A DNA stretch of 64,000 nt, from contig NZ_AP025491.1 of assembly GCF_024347495.1 (NCBI RefSeq), positions 310,001 through 374,000 on the forward strand, written 5' to 3'. Numbering within the stretch: the first letter of the stretch is position 1; every line of letters starts with the position of its first letter. The notes under the pieces are model-generated. The model saw nothing but the letters and a program-made list of their open reading frames with translations, searched no databases and was not told the DNA's origin. The translations under genes and the position numbers were made by a program. This document shows, piece by piece, positions 7,643-17,504 of this stretch. This stretch comes from Vibrio gallaecicus (GTDB taxonomy: Bacteria; Pseudomonadota; Gammaproteobacteria; Enterobacterales; Vibrionaceae).

Positions 7643-9034
7643 ATGAAACAAAAACCGTTGAGTTTTAAATCACGATTGGTGATATTTACAAGTATTTGGT
7701 TTTGCTTGACTGCTTTGGTGATCGCAACAACGTACAACTGGCAGAAAGAAACAACCGAGCAATTCACCAAACAAAGCTTACACAAAGATCTTGCCAGTCA
7801 TATGAGAGATGACAACCCATTAATGATCGGCACGGATTACAACCCGAAGGCGTTGAAGTCGATATTTCATACTCTTATGTTGATGGGTCCAGATTTTGAG
7901 ATCTACTTTTTGGATAGCCAAGGAAAAATCACCACTCATGCCGCCCCAGAGGAGGCTCAGTTAATGGGGTATGTTAACCTTAATCCCATCAAACGCTATT
8001 TAGGTAATCAAGCCTTTCCCATCTTGGGTACCGATCCCCGTAACCCTGATGAAAACAAGGTATTCTCAGTGGCTGCGATTGAAGAATTAGGATCAACGGT
8101 CGGTTATCTCTACGTGGTAATAGGCAGTACACGCCACACGGCGATCGCCAACTCAATTGTGAATTCCCCATACTCAGCGCTAACTGCGTTGGTTCTTTTT
8201 TCCATTTTAGGCTTTGCGTTTGGTGCTTACTGGCTTGTAAAACAGAGTTTGCTTAAACCAATTCAGCAAGTGACTGATCAGCTTCAAAAGCAAGCTGGGC
8301 ATGATTTTCGTCTCAATGCCGACTTTACCTATCGCGTACCAGAGTTAATTCCCATAGCAGAGTCCTATCATTTGATGGCAAAACACATCCAACAACAATT
8401 TTTGTTGTTGGAATATCAAGCCTCAGCAAGAAAACAAAGCTTATTGCAACTGAGTCATGACTTAAAAACCCCCCTTTCTAGTGTGTTAGGTTACCTAGAA
8501 ACCTGGAAGATGACTCACCCAGAGTCAGATCCATTGATTGATATTGCTTATCGAAATTGCAACAAGTTATCTATTCAACTGGAATCTCTGCTTGATTCTG
8601 CGAAGCAAGAGGCAAAACTACCTAGTTATGAGTATCAATTGGTTGTGCTAAAACCATTACTTGATGAGTGCGCTGAAACTATGCGTAGTCATTGTATTCG
8701 TAAAAATATCTGTTTGCAGATGGAGGTTGAGGAAGGGTTGGAAACCATTGGAGATAAGCAATTGCTAGAACGTTTGATATTGAACTTACTGGATAATGCA
8801 TTTCGTCATAGCCCTAAGGACGCCGAGATTCAATGTCAAATCACGGCGGATTCAAACAATGGAAAAATTTACTTTGTCTTCCGTAACTTTATTGATAATG
8901 AAGCACCAAATGGCTCGCTGGGGATAGGCACTCGCATCGTTAAATCCATCCTTATGCTGCATTACAGTGTCTTACAGACTTCTCAGGTAGATAATAGGTT
9001 TGAACAAAGCTTTTACTTAAACTCACCGACCTGA
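7643..9034 (+). CDS. Sensor histidine kinase, partner of the preceding regulator
   Basis: 463 residues. Transmembrane helix at about 12-30, a periplasmic sensor loop (31-175), a second helix (176-200) and a HAMP-like linker follow. The dimerization box LLQLSHDLKTPLSS has phospho-acceptor His272. The ATPase domain has the N box LILNLLDNAFRHS (Asn385), but the G1 box reads FIDNEAPNG instead of DxGxG, and only the G2-like LGIGTRIV is clear. ATP binding may therefore be atypical. Probably an inner-membrane kinase sensing an envelope signal. It ends the operon, and no terminator is obvious in the 200 bp after it. Confidence 0.88.
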   Translation: MKQKPLSFKSRLVIFTSIWFCLTALVIATTYNWQKETTEQFTKQSLHKDLASHMRDDNPLMIGTDYNPKALKSIFHTLMLMGPDFEIYFLDSQGKITTHAAPEEAQLMGYVNLNPIKRYLGNQAFPILGTDPRNPDENKVFSVAAIEELGSTVGYLYVVIGSTRHTAIANSIVNSPYSALTALVLFSILGFAFGAYWLVKQSLLKPIQQVTDQLQKQAGHDFRLNADFTYRVPELIPIAESYHLMAKHIQQQFLLLEYQASARKQSLLQLSHDLKTPLSSVLGYLETWKMTHPESDPLIDIAYRNCNKLSIQLESLLDSAKQEAKLPSYEYQLVVLKPLLDECAETMRSHCIRKNICLQMEVEEGLETIGDKQLLERLILNLLDNAFRHSPKDAEIQCQITADSNNGKIYFVFRNFIDNEAPNGSLGIGTRIVKSILMLHYSVLQTSQVDNRFEQSFYLNSPT

Positions 9035-9231
9035 CCTAACAGCAGCAGAGTGATACCTCACCAGTGAGAGTGACAAGTCGACATTCATAGACGACTGCCA
9101 CAAGGTTACAATTTCGTATTTGCTGAGTCCCCAGAATCTTGAAGTGTTTTGTCTAAGTTAGGGCACAGTTTTATGAACGATTTTTTAAATTGATTAAGAT
9201 GGAATGATCGTTTTCATATTTTGGAAATGTA

Positions 9232-10134
9232 TTAAATAATAATGGGAATTTGAAAAGCGAATGTGGCACCTCCAATTGGACTCATATCCACGTGGTGGAC
9301 CATTTCAATTAAGTGAGCAGATTCATTCACTTGATATCCTAGAATCTCTGCTTGTTCAAACAAGCCCTCAATTGCAGCCAAGTAGGCTATATCAGACACT
9401 AAATAGACCTCACAGCAGAGATAATAGCCTTCAGGAATGAAGTAGTCGTAATGCTCACTATCCACTTGCCAGTCCCCAACAGTAAAAGAAATATCTTTCC
9501 ACTTTCGTTCTAATTCTGAGATTGGTGCTGTACTCATTAGCCGAGTACTTTTCTCACCAAGAGTTTCAAACACGTCATCCCAGTCAAAGTTAGGTATATC
9601 TTTAACTTTCATACCTCTCGCGGGGTACCATACCAGTTCGGTTGGCATTTCTTGAGCTAGCTGTTTTTCAATGGACTGATTAGAACCTGGGTGTGACAAT
9701 TTATCTAATAGTTGAGCCATATCTGCTGACGTGCCTGATACTACGAACTGATGAAGACTTTTCGCCGTCATCCCTAATTCTCGTTTTAAAACCTTTGCCA
9801 TCGCTTGAGATGAGGAATATCCGCATTCGTGAGCAATATCCGTAATTTTTAATGGCGTCTCTGAAGAAAGTAGTGACACGGCATATTGCAAGCGCACCCG
9901 ACCTAAATACTGCCCCGGTGTTTCCCCAAATAACTGACTAAACTGCCTGTGAAAGTGATAGGGCGAAATGGCACTTTCTTGTGCGATTTGCTCCCATGAC
10001 AAACTCTCTGCTAATGAGTTATGCATCATGAACAATGCCATCTCAAATCGCTTTTTATGGTGTGCAGGTAAAGTCTCAAGTAGCGTCATTTCTGGTACTA
10101 ACACATAAGGCTGTTTATTTGCTGGATCAGTCAT
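9232..10134 (-). CDS. AraC-family regulator with GyrI-like effector domain
   Basis: 300 residues. The AraC-type DNA-binding domain is N-terminal (about 30-130: two helix-turn-helix units with SPYHFHRQFSQLFGETPGQYL and ITDIAHECGYSSSQAMAKV). A C-terminal GyrI-like/effector-binding domain occupies about 150-300. This order is that of Rob and multidrug-responsive regulators that bind amphipathic drugs. It lies 79 bp downstream of an RND pump gene on the same strand, so it likely regulates that efflux operon and may be cotranscribed with it. Confidence 0.85.
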   Translation of the reverse strand: MTDPANKQPYVLVPEMTLLETLPAHHKKRFEMALFMMHNSLAESLSWEQIAQESAISPYHFHRQFSQLFGETPGQYLGRVRLQYAVSLLSSETPLKITDIAHECGYSSSQAMAKVLKRELGMTAKSLHQFVVSGTSADMAQLLDKLSHPGSNQSIEKQLAQEMPTELVWYPARGMKVKDIPNFDWDDVFETLGEKSTRLMSTAPISELERKWKDISFTVGDWQVDSEHYDYFIPEGYYLCCEVYLVSDIAYLAAIEGLFEQAEILGYQVNESAHLIEMVHHVDMSPIGGATFAFQIPIII

Positions 10135-10213
10135 AGGGAATGTGAATGAGTATGGGTAACTTTCACTATGACGATTCGCCTTTTTAAATGCAACTTATCC
10201 GATTGGATTTACC

Positions 10214-13200
10214 TTATGCGGTTGGCTTAATTTGGAGGTCGACCTGATTCACTAAATCAGACTCCACTTTTCCATGGGACTGTTTACTGCTGATCCCCAG
10301 TAAAACAGGGATCAAAATCAGAGTGACGGTGGTAGCAAATAACTCACCAAAAACCAATGAAACAGCAGCAGGCTTTAGGTATTGGGCTTGTTCAGCACTT
10401 TCACTTAATAATGGGAGCAAGCCACAAACGGTGGTAATTGTGGTCAGGAAAATAGCTCTCATCCTACTTGTACCAGCCGTAATTAAGGCTTGATTAAGAG
10501 GTACACCATTTCTGAATTCAGAATTAAAACGCGTGATCAAAACAAGGGAGTCGTTAATGACAATTCCCGTCATTGCCATCATGCCGAACATAGACAAAAT
10601 ACTGATAGGTAAATCCATCAAGTAATGCCCAAAGATAGCTCCGGAAAATCCAAAGGGGATCACTGCCATAATAATCAAAGGTTGCCAGTAAGATTTCAAT
10701 GGAATTGCTAATAAAATGTAGACCAGTAAGAGCGTTAAAATCATTGCGGACTGAAAGCCTTGTTGGACTTCACCCATTTCTTCAAATTCTCCTCCTGCTT
10801 TGATGCTCACATCTGGGTAACGTTTATGAAGAGTATCGATAGACTGATTTAAGAGGGCCATCGTTGCTTCTGGTGATTGTACTGCTCGGTTTTGATTCCA
10901 ATAGACATTGACTACTTGTTCGCGATTGCGGCGGTACAACACCTCAGGTACTCGTTCTACGGTAAAGGTGGCAATTTCACTTAAAGGAAGTGTTTGCCCA
11001 CTTGGTAGCATGATAGGAGTGTATCGAAGCTGAGTTTGCGTCATACGTTCACTTTGCGGGTATCGAACAATAACTTTTGTTTCCTGCCCTTGTTCTAATA
11101 AACGATGGATCTCTCTTTGCCCAAAAGCATCCCCTGCTAGTTGAGCTATCTTGTCTTGAGTGAGCCCTAATTGGCGACCATAAGAATTGAGGGTAATGCG
11201 AACTTGCTCTTGCCCGCCTTTGCCGTCATTAAATACATCTGTCACACCGGGTAAGCCGTCTAACTGGGTTCCCACTTCTTGAGCGACTCGTTTAGCGAGC
11301 TCTCGGTCTGTGGCGGAAACGGAAATGAAAGTGCCACCTGCTGGCTCTTCAGCAGCGGTAAATTGAGATGAATAGGCACCTTCAATCGACCCTGTAAGTG
11401 AACGCCATTCATTGGTTAAATGATTACTGGGTAGAGTAGACAGCGCTTCACTGCTCAGTTCGGCTGTCACTTCTATTTCGCCGTAACCATCAGACCAGGC
11501 GAGTAAATTAACAAGCGGATCATCAGTGAGTGCGAATTCTTGTTGAAGGGTTTGATTGAGTTGTAAAGCGGTTCGCTCTAGTTTATCTAGTGCTTTTTCT
11601 TGTAAAGGCAAAGGCGCACCGTCTTCTAATGTTACTTTTGCAGTGATATAGCGCCCTGGTATTTCAGGGAATATAGCACTACGAATGGTGCCACTCGCCC
11701 ACATACCATAAGCCAAGATGAAAAATGCACTGAACCCGAGTAACGACGCGCATTTATTGTGTAGAGAATATTGTAATACCGGACGATAGTAATGCTGAGT
11801 GATATGAGCAAGACCTGCTTGAGCACCGTTTTGTACGCGAGAAATAATCCCTGTTTTGTCCTTTTGTGTGTTTTTCGTTTTCATTTCGGCAAGATGAGAA
11901 GGCAAGATAAATTTACTTTCTATCAATGAGAAAAACAGAGCAAAAATAACCACGGCAGAAAACCCAGCCAGTATTTTAGCGAAGTCATTGTTAATCCAGA
12001 GCATAGGTGAGAAAGCCGCGATTGTAGTGAGCACACCAAATACTGTGGCGACAGACACTGATTTTACGCCTTTCCATGCGGCTTCTCTTGAATTGGAAGT
12101 TTTTCCACGCTCAGAATGAATCGCTTCTCCAACTACAACTGCATCGTCCACTAAAATTCCTAGCACCAGAATAAAGCCAAATAAAGTGATGTCGTTGACG
12201 CTATAGTCCATTAAATTCATGGCACTGAGAGTTCCGCATAAAGCGATGGGAATACCGGCTGCTACCCAAAAAGCCAGTTTTATTTCCAGAAAGATCCCCA
12301 GTAATAGCATGACAATAAGTAGTCCTTGCCACGCATTGTCACCTAAGCGATAAAGCTGATCTTCGATATAAGGTGCCATATTAGCCATAGTTGAAAGGGA
12401 TACGTCATCAGGCAGGCGCTCGCGTTCTTTTTGTAGCACTTCTTTGATTGCACCACTCACCTGAATTAGGTTGTCCGTTTGTCGAGTGCTAACCAGAAGC
12501 GCGATGGCGGATTCACCATTATTGCGAACGATGGAACCACTGTCTTGATAGTCTCTCGTGAGCGTGGCTATTTCCCCAAGTCGAATTGAGCCTGATGGTG
12601 TAGACAGTATTTCGAGAGCACTTAGTTTTTGTAAGTCATCAGCATACCCATCACCTCGAATAATCATTCGTCCCTTAACACTTTTCAGTTCACCTGCCCT
12701 TGTTTCTAAAGAGGATTGTTCAATTATCGAAGAAAGGGACGAAAGGTTTAGCTTAAGGCTCCTGAGTTTCTCAATGTCAGGTTCTATCACTACTATTGGA
12801 TCTCGGCTTCCCCAGTTAGAAACTTTGGATATGTTAGGGTGCTTCTTTAAAGCTTGAGCTACCTGCCTGGCTATGGGTTGTAGCTGGCTATCTGTTCTAG
12901 GGGCAGACACAATCACGAAAGAGGCTAGGTTGGTAAATTCATCACGAGTGACTTGGGGTTTCTCCGCTTGAACCGGAAAACCACTTATCGTATTGACTTG
13001 GCTTTTTACATCTTCTAGTAACCTATCGAGATCGGTTTCTGTTGTTTTGCGAACGCGTATTGTTGAGAGTCCAGTAACCGATGTGCTGGTAATTTGTTTG
13101 ATTCCAGCAATGCCACTGATTGATTCCTCAACACGCTGAGTGATGCTTTCATCAATTTGTTTAGCACTTCCCCCCGGGTAAGCAACATGAATAACCAAGC

Positions 13201-13333
13201 TAGACGGGGCAATTTGTGGGAAAGACTCAACGCGTAATTGACCAAATGCTAATATGCCACTGGCTACGATGGAGACCATTAATAAATTGGCCGCAACAGG
13301 ATTATGAATAAACCATTTTGTTAACCAATTCAT
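10214..13333 (-). CDS. RND-family efflux pump, inner-membrane permease
   Basis: 1039 residues, the usual size of the AcrB-type family. N-terminal helix, two large periplasmic loops and 12 membrane spans. The proton-relay acidic pair is present in helix 4 (LGILVDDAVVVGEAIHS). No metal-type (CusA) methionine pattern is seen, so drug, bile or detergent export is more likely than metal export. It overlaps the adaptor gene by 4 bases (ATGA) and is the third gene of an operon starting at 15548. No outer-membrane channel gene is present, so it may use a TolC encoded elsewhere. Confidence 0.93.
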   Translation of the reverse strand: MNWLTKWFIHNPVAANLLMVSIVASGILAFGQLRVESFPQIAPSSLVIHVAYPGGSAKQIDESITQRVEESISGIAGIKQITSTSVTGLSTIRVRKTTETDLDRLLEDVKSQVNTISGFPVQAEKPQVTRDEFTNLASFVIVSAPRTDSQLQPIARQVAQALKKHPNISKVSNWGSRDPIVVIEPDIEKLRSLKLNLSSLSSIIEQSSLETRAGELKSVKGRMIIRGDGYADDLQKLSALEILSTPSGSIRLGEIATLTRDYQDSGSIVRNNGESAIALLVSTRQTDNLIQVSGAIKEVLQKERERLPDDVSLSTMANMAPYIEDQLYRLGDNAWQGLLIVMLLLGIFLEIKLAFWVAAGIPIALCGTLSAMNLMDYSVNDITLFGFILVLGILVDDAVVVGEAIHSERGKTSNSREAAWKGVKSVSVATVFGVLTTIAAFSPMLWINNDFAKILAGFSAVVIFALFFSLIESKFILPSHLAEMKTKNTQKDKTGIISRVQNGAQAGLAHITQHYYRPVLQYSLHNKCASLLGFSAFFILAYGMWASGTIRSAIFPEIPGRYITAKVTLEDGAPLPLQEKALDKLERTALQLNQTLQQEFALTDDPLVNLLAWSDGYGEIEVTAELSSEALSTLPSNHLTNEWRSLTGSIEGAYSSQFTAAEEPAGGTFISVSATDRELAKRVAQEVGTQLDGLPGVTDVFNDGKGGQEQVRITLNSYGRQLGLTQDKIAQLAGDAFGQREIHRLLEQGQETKVIVRYPQSERMTQTQLRYTPIMLPSGQTLPLSEIATFTVERVPEVLYRRNREQVVNVYWNQNRAVQSPEATMALLNQSIDTLHKRYPDVSIKAGGEFEEMGEVQQGFQSAMILTLLLVYILLAIPLKSYWQPLIIMAVIPFGFSGAIFGHYLMDLPISILSMFGMMAMTGIVINDSLVLITRFNSEFRNGVPLNQALITAGTSRMRAIFLTTITTVCGLLPLLSESAEQAQYLKPAAVSLVFGELFATTVTLILIPVLLGISSKQSHGKVESDLVNQVDLQIKPTA

Positions 13334-14532
13334 TGTGATACCTCCGTGATGTGAGCGTCTGAGGATGCAATTTTAGGAGCGGCTTCAGGAACAATTTGAG
13401 GAATAGATTCAGGGGGTGTTTCAAGGGCAGGTTCAGGGGAAACTTGAGTACCTGAAATCATGGACAGTAATGGATAAGCAACGACCTTCCTTGGGAGATC
13501 TGGCGAGTGATTGAAAATCACATAAGCCGAGTTAATGCTCTCTTCTAATATTTGGATGCTTTCAATTCGCAGTTTATCCTCAATGTCGACTGTCCATATA
13601 TGACCATCTCTTGTTAAGGCGCTTAAAGGCACTTCCATCACTGCTTTACGCATAGCTAATGTGACTGCGATATCTAACTGCTGATTAGGTAAAATCCTTG
13701 GCGTGGTCTGATATGGGTTATCGACTGTGAGCACCACTTGCCTTTGGCGAGTGGTATTGTCCACCTGTGGTTCGATATATCTAACCGTGGCAGGGTGTGC
13801 TTTCTGCTGTTTATCAATTACTTGAATTTTAGGGGCTTTTAACGCTGCTGAGATGATGTTCCATTGCGGTTCAGGGATGGGAACGTGAATATCTAAACTG
13901 TCACTTGATGCTAGAGTAAATAAAATATCCCCGGTTTCTAATTGCTGTTCTGGGCTAATGGTTCTGCTTAATATGACTGCATTAAAAGGCGCTTTGATCG
14001 TGGCATCATTTAGGTGCTGTCGAGCACTAATAACTGCTTGTTTGGCTTGTTTTAATTCCGATTTCGCGGCAGCAATTTGCGGCTCTCTACGAGCATACGC
14101 AGAGCTATTTTTGTTTGATAACATTTTCAGAGCGACAGTTTGTTCGTGTTGTTCACGTTGTAAATTAAGAGCTGCCTGTTTCATTAAAGTCTCTGTTTGC
14201 GCGAGTTGTGATACAAGGTGGGTTGTATCTAGCTTAGCTAACACTTCCCCTTTATCTACGATTGCTCCAGGTTCTGTGTTGTTCTTTAACCAAGCTAATC
14301 TTGCGCTGCTAGGGGCTTTTATCTCAACCGACCAACGAGCTTCACTTATTCCAATAAGAGTAAGTTCTGGCTGGTGGGATTCTGGTGATACCAATACAAC
14401 GCTTACGGGCTGTTTTTCCTTTTTCTGAATGACAGGTTTAGTTGGCTCAGGTTCGAGCATATCTACTACACTAAGCGCGCACACAATCAGAATAAGACTT
14501 AACGCAATAGGGATGATTTGTTTTATTTTCAT
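13330..14532 (-). CDS. RND efflux periplasmic adaptor (membrane-fusion protein)
   Basis: 400 residues. An N-terminal membrane anchor (about 7-27) is followed by a biotinyl-lipoyl half-motif (APSSARLAWLKNNTEPGAIV), a coiled-coil hairpin rich in Gln/Lys (about 110-175), the second lipoyl half (IKAPFNAVILSRTI) and beta-barrel domains. The last 36 or so residues form an unusual Pro/Glu/Ala-rich tail. It links the RND pump to an outer-membrane channel. Four-base overlaps with both neighbours indicate translational coupling. Confidence 0.92.
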   Translation of the reverse strand: MKIKQIIPIALSLILIVCALSVVDMLEPEPTKPVIQKKEKQPVSVVLVSPESHQPELTLIGISEARWSVEIKAPSSARLAWLKNNTEPGAIVDKGEVLAKLDTTHLVSQLAQTETLMKQAALNLQREQHEQTVALKMLSNKNSSAYARREPQIAAAKSELKQAKQAVISARQHLNDATIKAPFNAVILSRTISPEQQLETGDILFTLASSDSLDIHVPIPEPQWNIISAALKAPKIQVIDKQQKAHPATVRYIEPQVDNTTRQRQVVLTVDNPYQTTPRILPNQQLDIAVTLAMRKAVMEVPLSALTRDGHIWTVDIEDKLRIESIQILEESINSAYVIFNHSPDLPRKVVAYPLLSMISGTQVSPEPALETPPESIPQIVPEAAPKIASSDAHITEVSQ

Positions 14533-15548
14533 TGGTTAGACTCCGATTTAAATTCATTTCTATTGGTTTGAGTGTGAAGAGGTGACCTATCTTTGAGATC
14601 TGAGCCATTTTCAAAATCTGACCTACTTTCAAGATATGGCTTTCTTTCCATGCATGATTTCTTATCAGGGCAAGAGCTAATCTGACATTGTTGATTAAGA
14701 CGTTGGCTGATATCAGTTAAGCGCGAAAGTGTTTGGAGCGTTATGGGTAATAGAATCGCAGCTTCAAGAAATTCCAAAGAGTAGGTCACAGCAGAGAAGA
14801 GTTGTCCTGCGGTTGGTTGTATCAATTGAGTCGATAACCAAAGGTTGGTAATCACGAAGCTAAAGAGAACAAAGAATATCAAGCCATAAACAATGGCTTC
14901 AGCATCAGAAATCAGCACTTCTCGGCGCTTAATTCGCTCTAAATGGCGTCGAATACTACGAAAAGGCACACGAGATAATATGGAAACTTGTTGTTCTATT
15001 CGATGATTTAAAGAGCGATTTAGCCGGGTGAAATATGGGTGAAACTGAGAATAAATCACAAGCATTGTGATACCCGCAATGATGGCGCTGATCCCAAGGC
15101 TGATATGAAAGGAGCTGAGAATAATAATTGAAGCAGTGAGTTGAATGCCTGCAGTCATAAGCGGCGGTACATCATTTTCAAGAAAATCGACCAGCTCTCT
15201 AGACATGTCCAACCTAGCATTTCGAATAGACACGCTATTGCTGGGCGGTAACTGATTACGCATTTTAATATCGACAGCTTCACCAATGATTACCCGAATT
15301 CGGCCGTAAATACGTGTGTCGTAAAAGCGACGAATAACGGAGACTACAATGAGTGATACGATCAATGCAGAGAGCCAATAAAGATCAGAGAACTCACCCT
15401 TAACAAGATCATCAATGGCAAATCCGATGAAGAGGGGAAGCAGCACCATGAATAGGTTTTCAAGTGCGACCAGAAACCAGGTAATTGCCACCTTGGATTT
15501 GTTTTGCTTCAGGATTGACCTGACTGTGAAGTGTGAAAGGTCCGGCAA
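14529..15548 (-). CDS. ABC-transporter six-transmembrane-domain protein without ATPase domain
   Basis: 339 residues. The first 290 match an ABC exporter membrane domain: six hydrophobic segments (about 20-45, 55-75, 130-150, 153-172, 215-240, 255-280). No Walker A, signature or Walker B motif is present, and the protein ends in a charged tail (RKPYLESRSDFENGSD). It is therefore a standalone membrane domain, the NCBI type called six-transmembrane-domain protein. The start is TTG at 15548 with GGAG upstream. It is the first gene of the RND operon and overlaps the adaptor gene by 4 bases. Its role may be accessory to the pump; there is no direct evidence. Confidence 0.75.
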   Translation of the reverse strand: MPDLSHFTVRSILKQNKSKVAITWFLVALENLFMVLLPLFIGFAIDDLVKGEFSDLYWLSALIVSLIVVSVIRRFYDTRIYGRIRVIIGEAVDIKMRNQLPPSNSVSIRNARLDMSRELVDFLENDVPPLMTAGIQLTASIIILSSFHISLGISAIIAGITMLVIYSQFHPYFTRLNRSLNHRIEQQVSILSRVPFRSIRRHLERIKRREVLISDAEAIVYGLIFFVLFSFVITNLWLSTQLIQPTAGQLFSAVTYSLEFLEAAILLPITLQTLSRLTDISQRLNQQCQISSCPDKKSCMERKPYLESRSDFENGSDLKDRSPLHTQTNRNEFKSESNQ

Positions 15549-15710
15549 AATAAAGACTCCATTTATCGATTGGAGATCAGTATTTACTATGTGAATAACA
15601 AAAAAGTGTCTCAGGTTGCTGAAATGACTTTAACCACCTTCATTAACTCTCTCATTTGTGCCCGCACTAGAGTAACTGCCTATACGTTCAATCAGTTTAT
15701 GAGTAACGTT

Positions 15711-15740
15711 TAATCGCTAATCGCTAATCGCTAATCGCTA
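15711..15740. repeat. Heptanucleotide tandem repeat TAATCGC x 4
   Basis: Four exact copies of TAATCGC followed by TA, in the 372-bp region between the efflux operon and the MATE gene. Because 7 is not a multiple of 3 and no gene covers it, it would alter only spacing. It lies upstream of the start of the minus-strand efflux operon, about 160 bp away. Nothing else except the MATE terminator is seen in this gap. Confidence 0.8.
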
Positions 15741-15802
15741 CAGCCAGTCTTTGCATCTAATAAACTTATCATTTGTAAAACTAGCGGGTTCTTTGGTTTA
15801 TG

Positions 15803-15842
15803 AAAAAGTAGCGTTACTACAGGTAAGCAGTAACGCACTTTT
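15803..15842 (-). terminator. Rho-independent terminator of the MATE gene
   Basis: On the minus strand AAAGTGCGTTACT pairs with AGTAACGCTACTTT with one bulge, followed by a T run. It sits about 80 bp beyond the MATE stop codon. Confidence 0.7.
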
Positions 15843-15920
15843 ATATCTCAGTTGCAGAAGAACCTGCTTCTAAGGAAGAGTCTAGTATAGAAGAGCTTTG
15901 TATCGAAGAACCGAGTTTGT

Positions 15921-17285
15921 CTATGCAGGTTGCAAAGCTCGCATCTTCATTATGTAGTGTAATCTAAGGAGCATAAGGGTAGCGGCAATGGTTAACCCGG
16001 TCAGGATTCCGACCCAAAAGCCCTTTTCGCCCATTGCTGGAACAATGTAATCGGTCAATCCTAATACCATACCGAGGGGGAGAGCCAATCCCCAGTATGA
16101 CGCAATCGCTAAAAACATCGGCACTTTGGTGTCTTTATAGCCACGTAATGCGCCATTAGCGGATGTTTGTAAAGCATCACTAAACTGGTACATTGCGGTT
16201 AGGGCGAGTAGCGTTGCCGCTGTTGCACTGATAGCTGGATCAGTTGTGTATAGCCTGATTATCCATTCAGGGAATAATAGGAATACCGCCACCGAGAGCG
16301 ATGAAATAAGCCCTGCGACTAAGATGCCTATTTGGCTGCGTTCAATTGCTCCTAATTCATCTTTTTCACCTAGAGCATGACCAACACGAATGGTAATACC
16401 AAATGATATGCTCATTGGGATCACGTAAGTCATGCTTGAAATGTTTAAAGCGATTTGAGCCGCGGCGATATTTTCAGCACCGATTCGACCAATCATAAGT
16501 GCAATCACCGAGAAAATACTGCCACAAACCGCAATGTTCATCCCGATAGGTAAACCTAGTTTCAATAGGTGAAGCATTTCTTTCAGTCTTGGTTTTACAT
16601 CTGAAAAACTGATGATGGTTTTATAATGGTGATGTCCTTTGATATAGGAATATAACATTCCGGACATCAACCAATACACTAAACTTGTTGCCCAACCGCA
16701 ACCCACAGCCCCCATTTCAGGGAATCCAAATTTACCGTAAATAAGGACATAGTTAACGGGTATATTGACCAGTAAACCAACTACCGAAATAATCATCGGC
16801 ACTTTGGTATTGTTCATCCCTTCACAAAAGCCGTTTAAGGTATAAAACAGAGCTATACCCGGAACACCAAATGCTAGGGCTAGCGCATAATCACTTGCTA
16901 TAGGGATGATTTCCGAGGCAACACCAATCCATTCTAATATCGGTTTTGCACTGGCTAAATAGATGATAAGTAGAATACTCGCAATGATGGCTAGCCAAAC
17001 CATCTGGAAAAATTCAATGGAGATATTATTAAAATCACGGGCACCGCGGTGATAAGCCACAACGGGGGTTAATGCCATGATGATACCGCGTAGCAGCAAC
17101 AATACCGGGATCCAAAGGCTTGTTCCTAAAGCGATTGCTGCAAGATCAGCAGGGCTTACTTGACCTGCCATAGTGGTATCGACAAAGCCCATAGCTTGGG
17201 TGGCAATTTGCGTGAAAATGATCGGAATCGATAGGTGCATCAAAGCACCCGACTCTCGGGTAAAAGAACGAAGTTTAGTTAACAT
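15921..17285 (-). CDS. MATE-family multidrug efflux transporter
   Basis: About 454 residues from the ATG at 17285, which matches the family size of 450-460 and puts the usual N-terminus (SIPIIFTQIATQAMGFVDTTMAG) at residue 16; an in-frame ATG at 17342 would add 19 residues. Twelve membrane spans in two MatE halves are present. The sequence VDTTMAGQVSPADLAAIALG is characteristic of the NorM group, sodium- or proton-driven antiporters that export cationic drugs such as fluoroquinolones. Whether this is the main NorM of the organism cannot be told. Monocistronic with its own terminator. Confidence 0.9.
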   Translation of the reverse strand: MLTKLRSFTRESGALMHLSIPIIFTQIATQAMGFVDTTMAGQVSPADLAAIALGTSLWIPVLLLLRGIIMALTPVVAYHRGARDFNNISIEFFQMVWLAIIASILLIIYLASAKPILEWIGVASEIIPIASDYALALAFGVPGIALFYTLNGFCEGMNNTKVPMIISVVGLLVNIPVNYVLIYGKFGFPEMGAVGCGWATSLVYWLMSGMLYSYIKGHHHYKTIISFSDVKPRLKEMLHLLKLGLPIGMNIAVCGSIFSVIALMIGRIGAENIAAAQIALNISSMTYVIPMSISFGITIRVGHALGEKDELGAIERSQIGILVAGLISSLSVAVFLLFPEWIIRLYTTDPAISATAATLLALTAMYQFSDALQTSANGALRGYKDTKVPMFLAIASYWGLALPLGMVLGLTDYIVPAMGEKGFWVGILTGLTIAATLMLLRLHYIMKMRALQPA

Positions 17286-17504
17286 GGAGGCTCTAGACAC
17301 CAATATAAATGCACCAATGATGGCAGGATAGCGAGTGTACATTTTAGGGTGTGCCCGTTAGGCGGCGACAATATAAACACCTTGTTTGCTAGGGTCAAGT
17401 TTTAGAATTATTAGTTCTATTTGCTTCTTATTGTCGTAAATGTGCAATCTATGAGTTTCTAGGAGCGTTATAATTTTCACAAATACCACATTGATGAGAA
17501 CCCT

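Noticed and set aside
12558..12857. Plus-strand reading frame inside the RND pump gene
   Set aside because: It is antisense to a conserved domain of the pump and has no ribosome site or family match.
13958..14428. Cys-rich plus-strand reading frame of 156 codons
   Set aside because: It is antisense to the adaptor coiled coil; the composition follows from the other strand.
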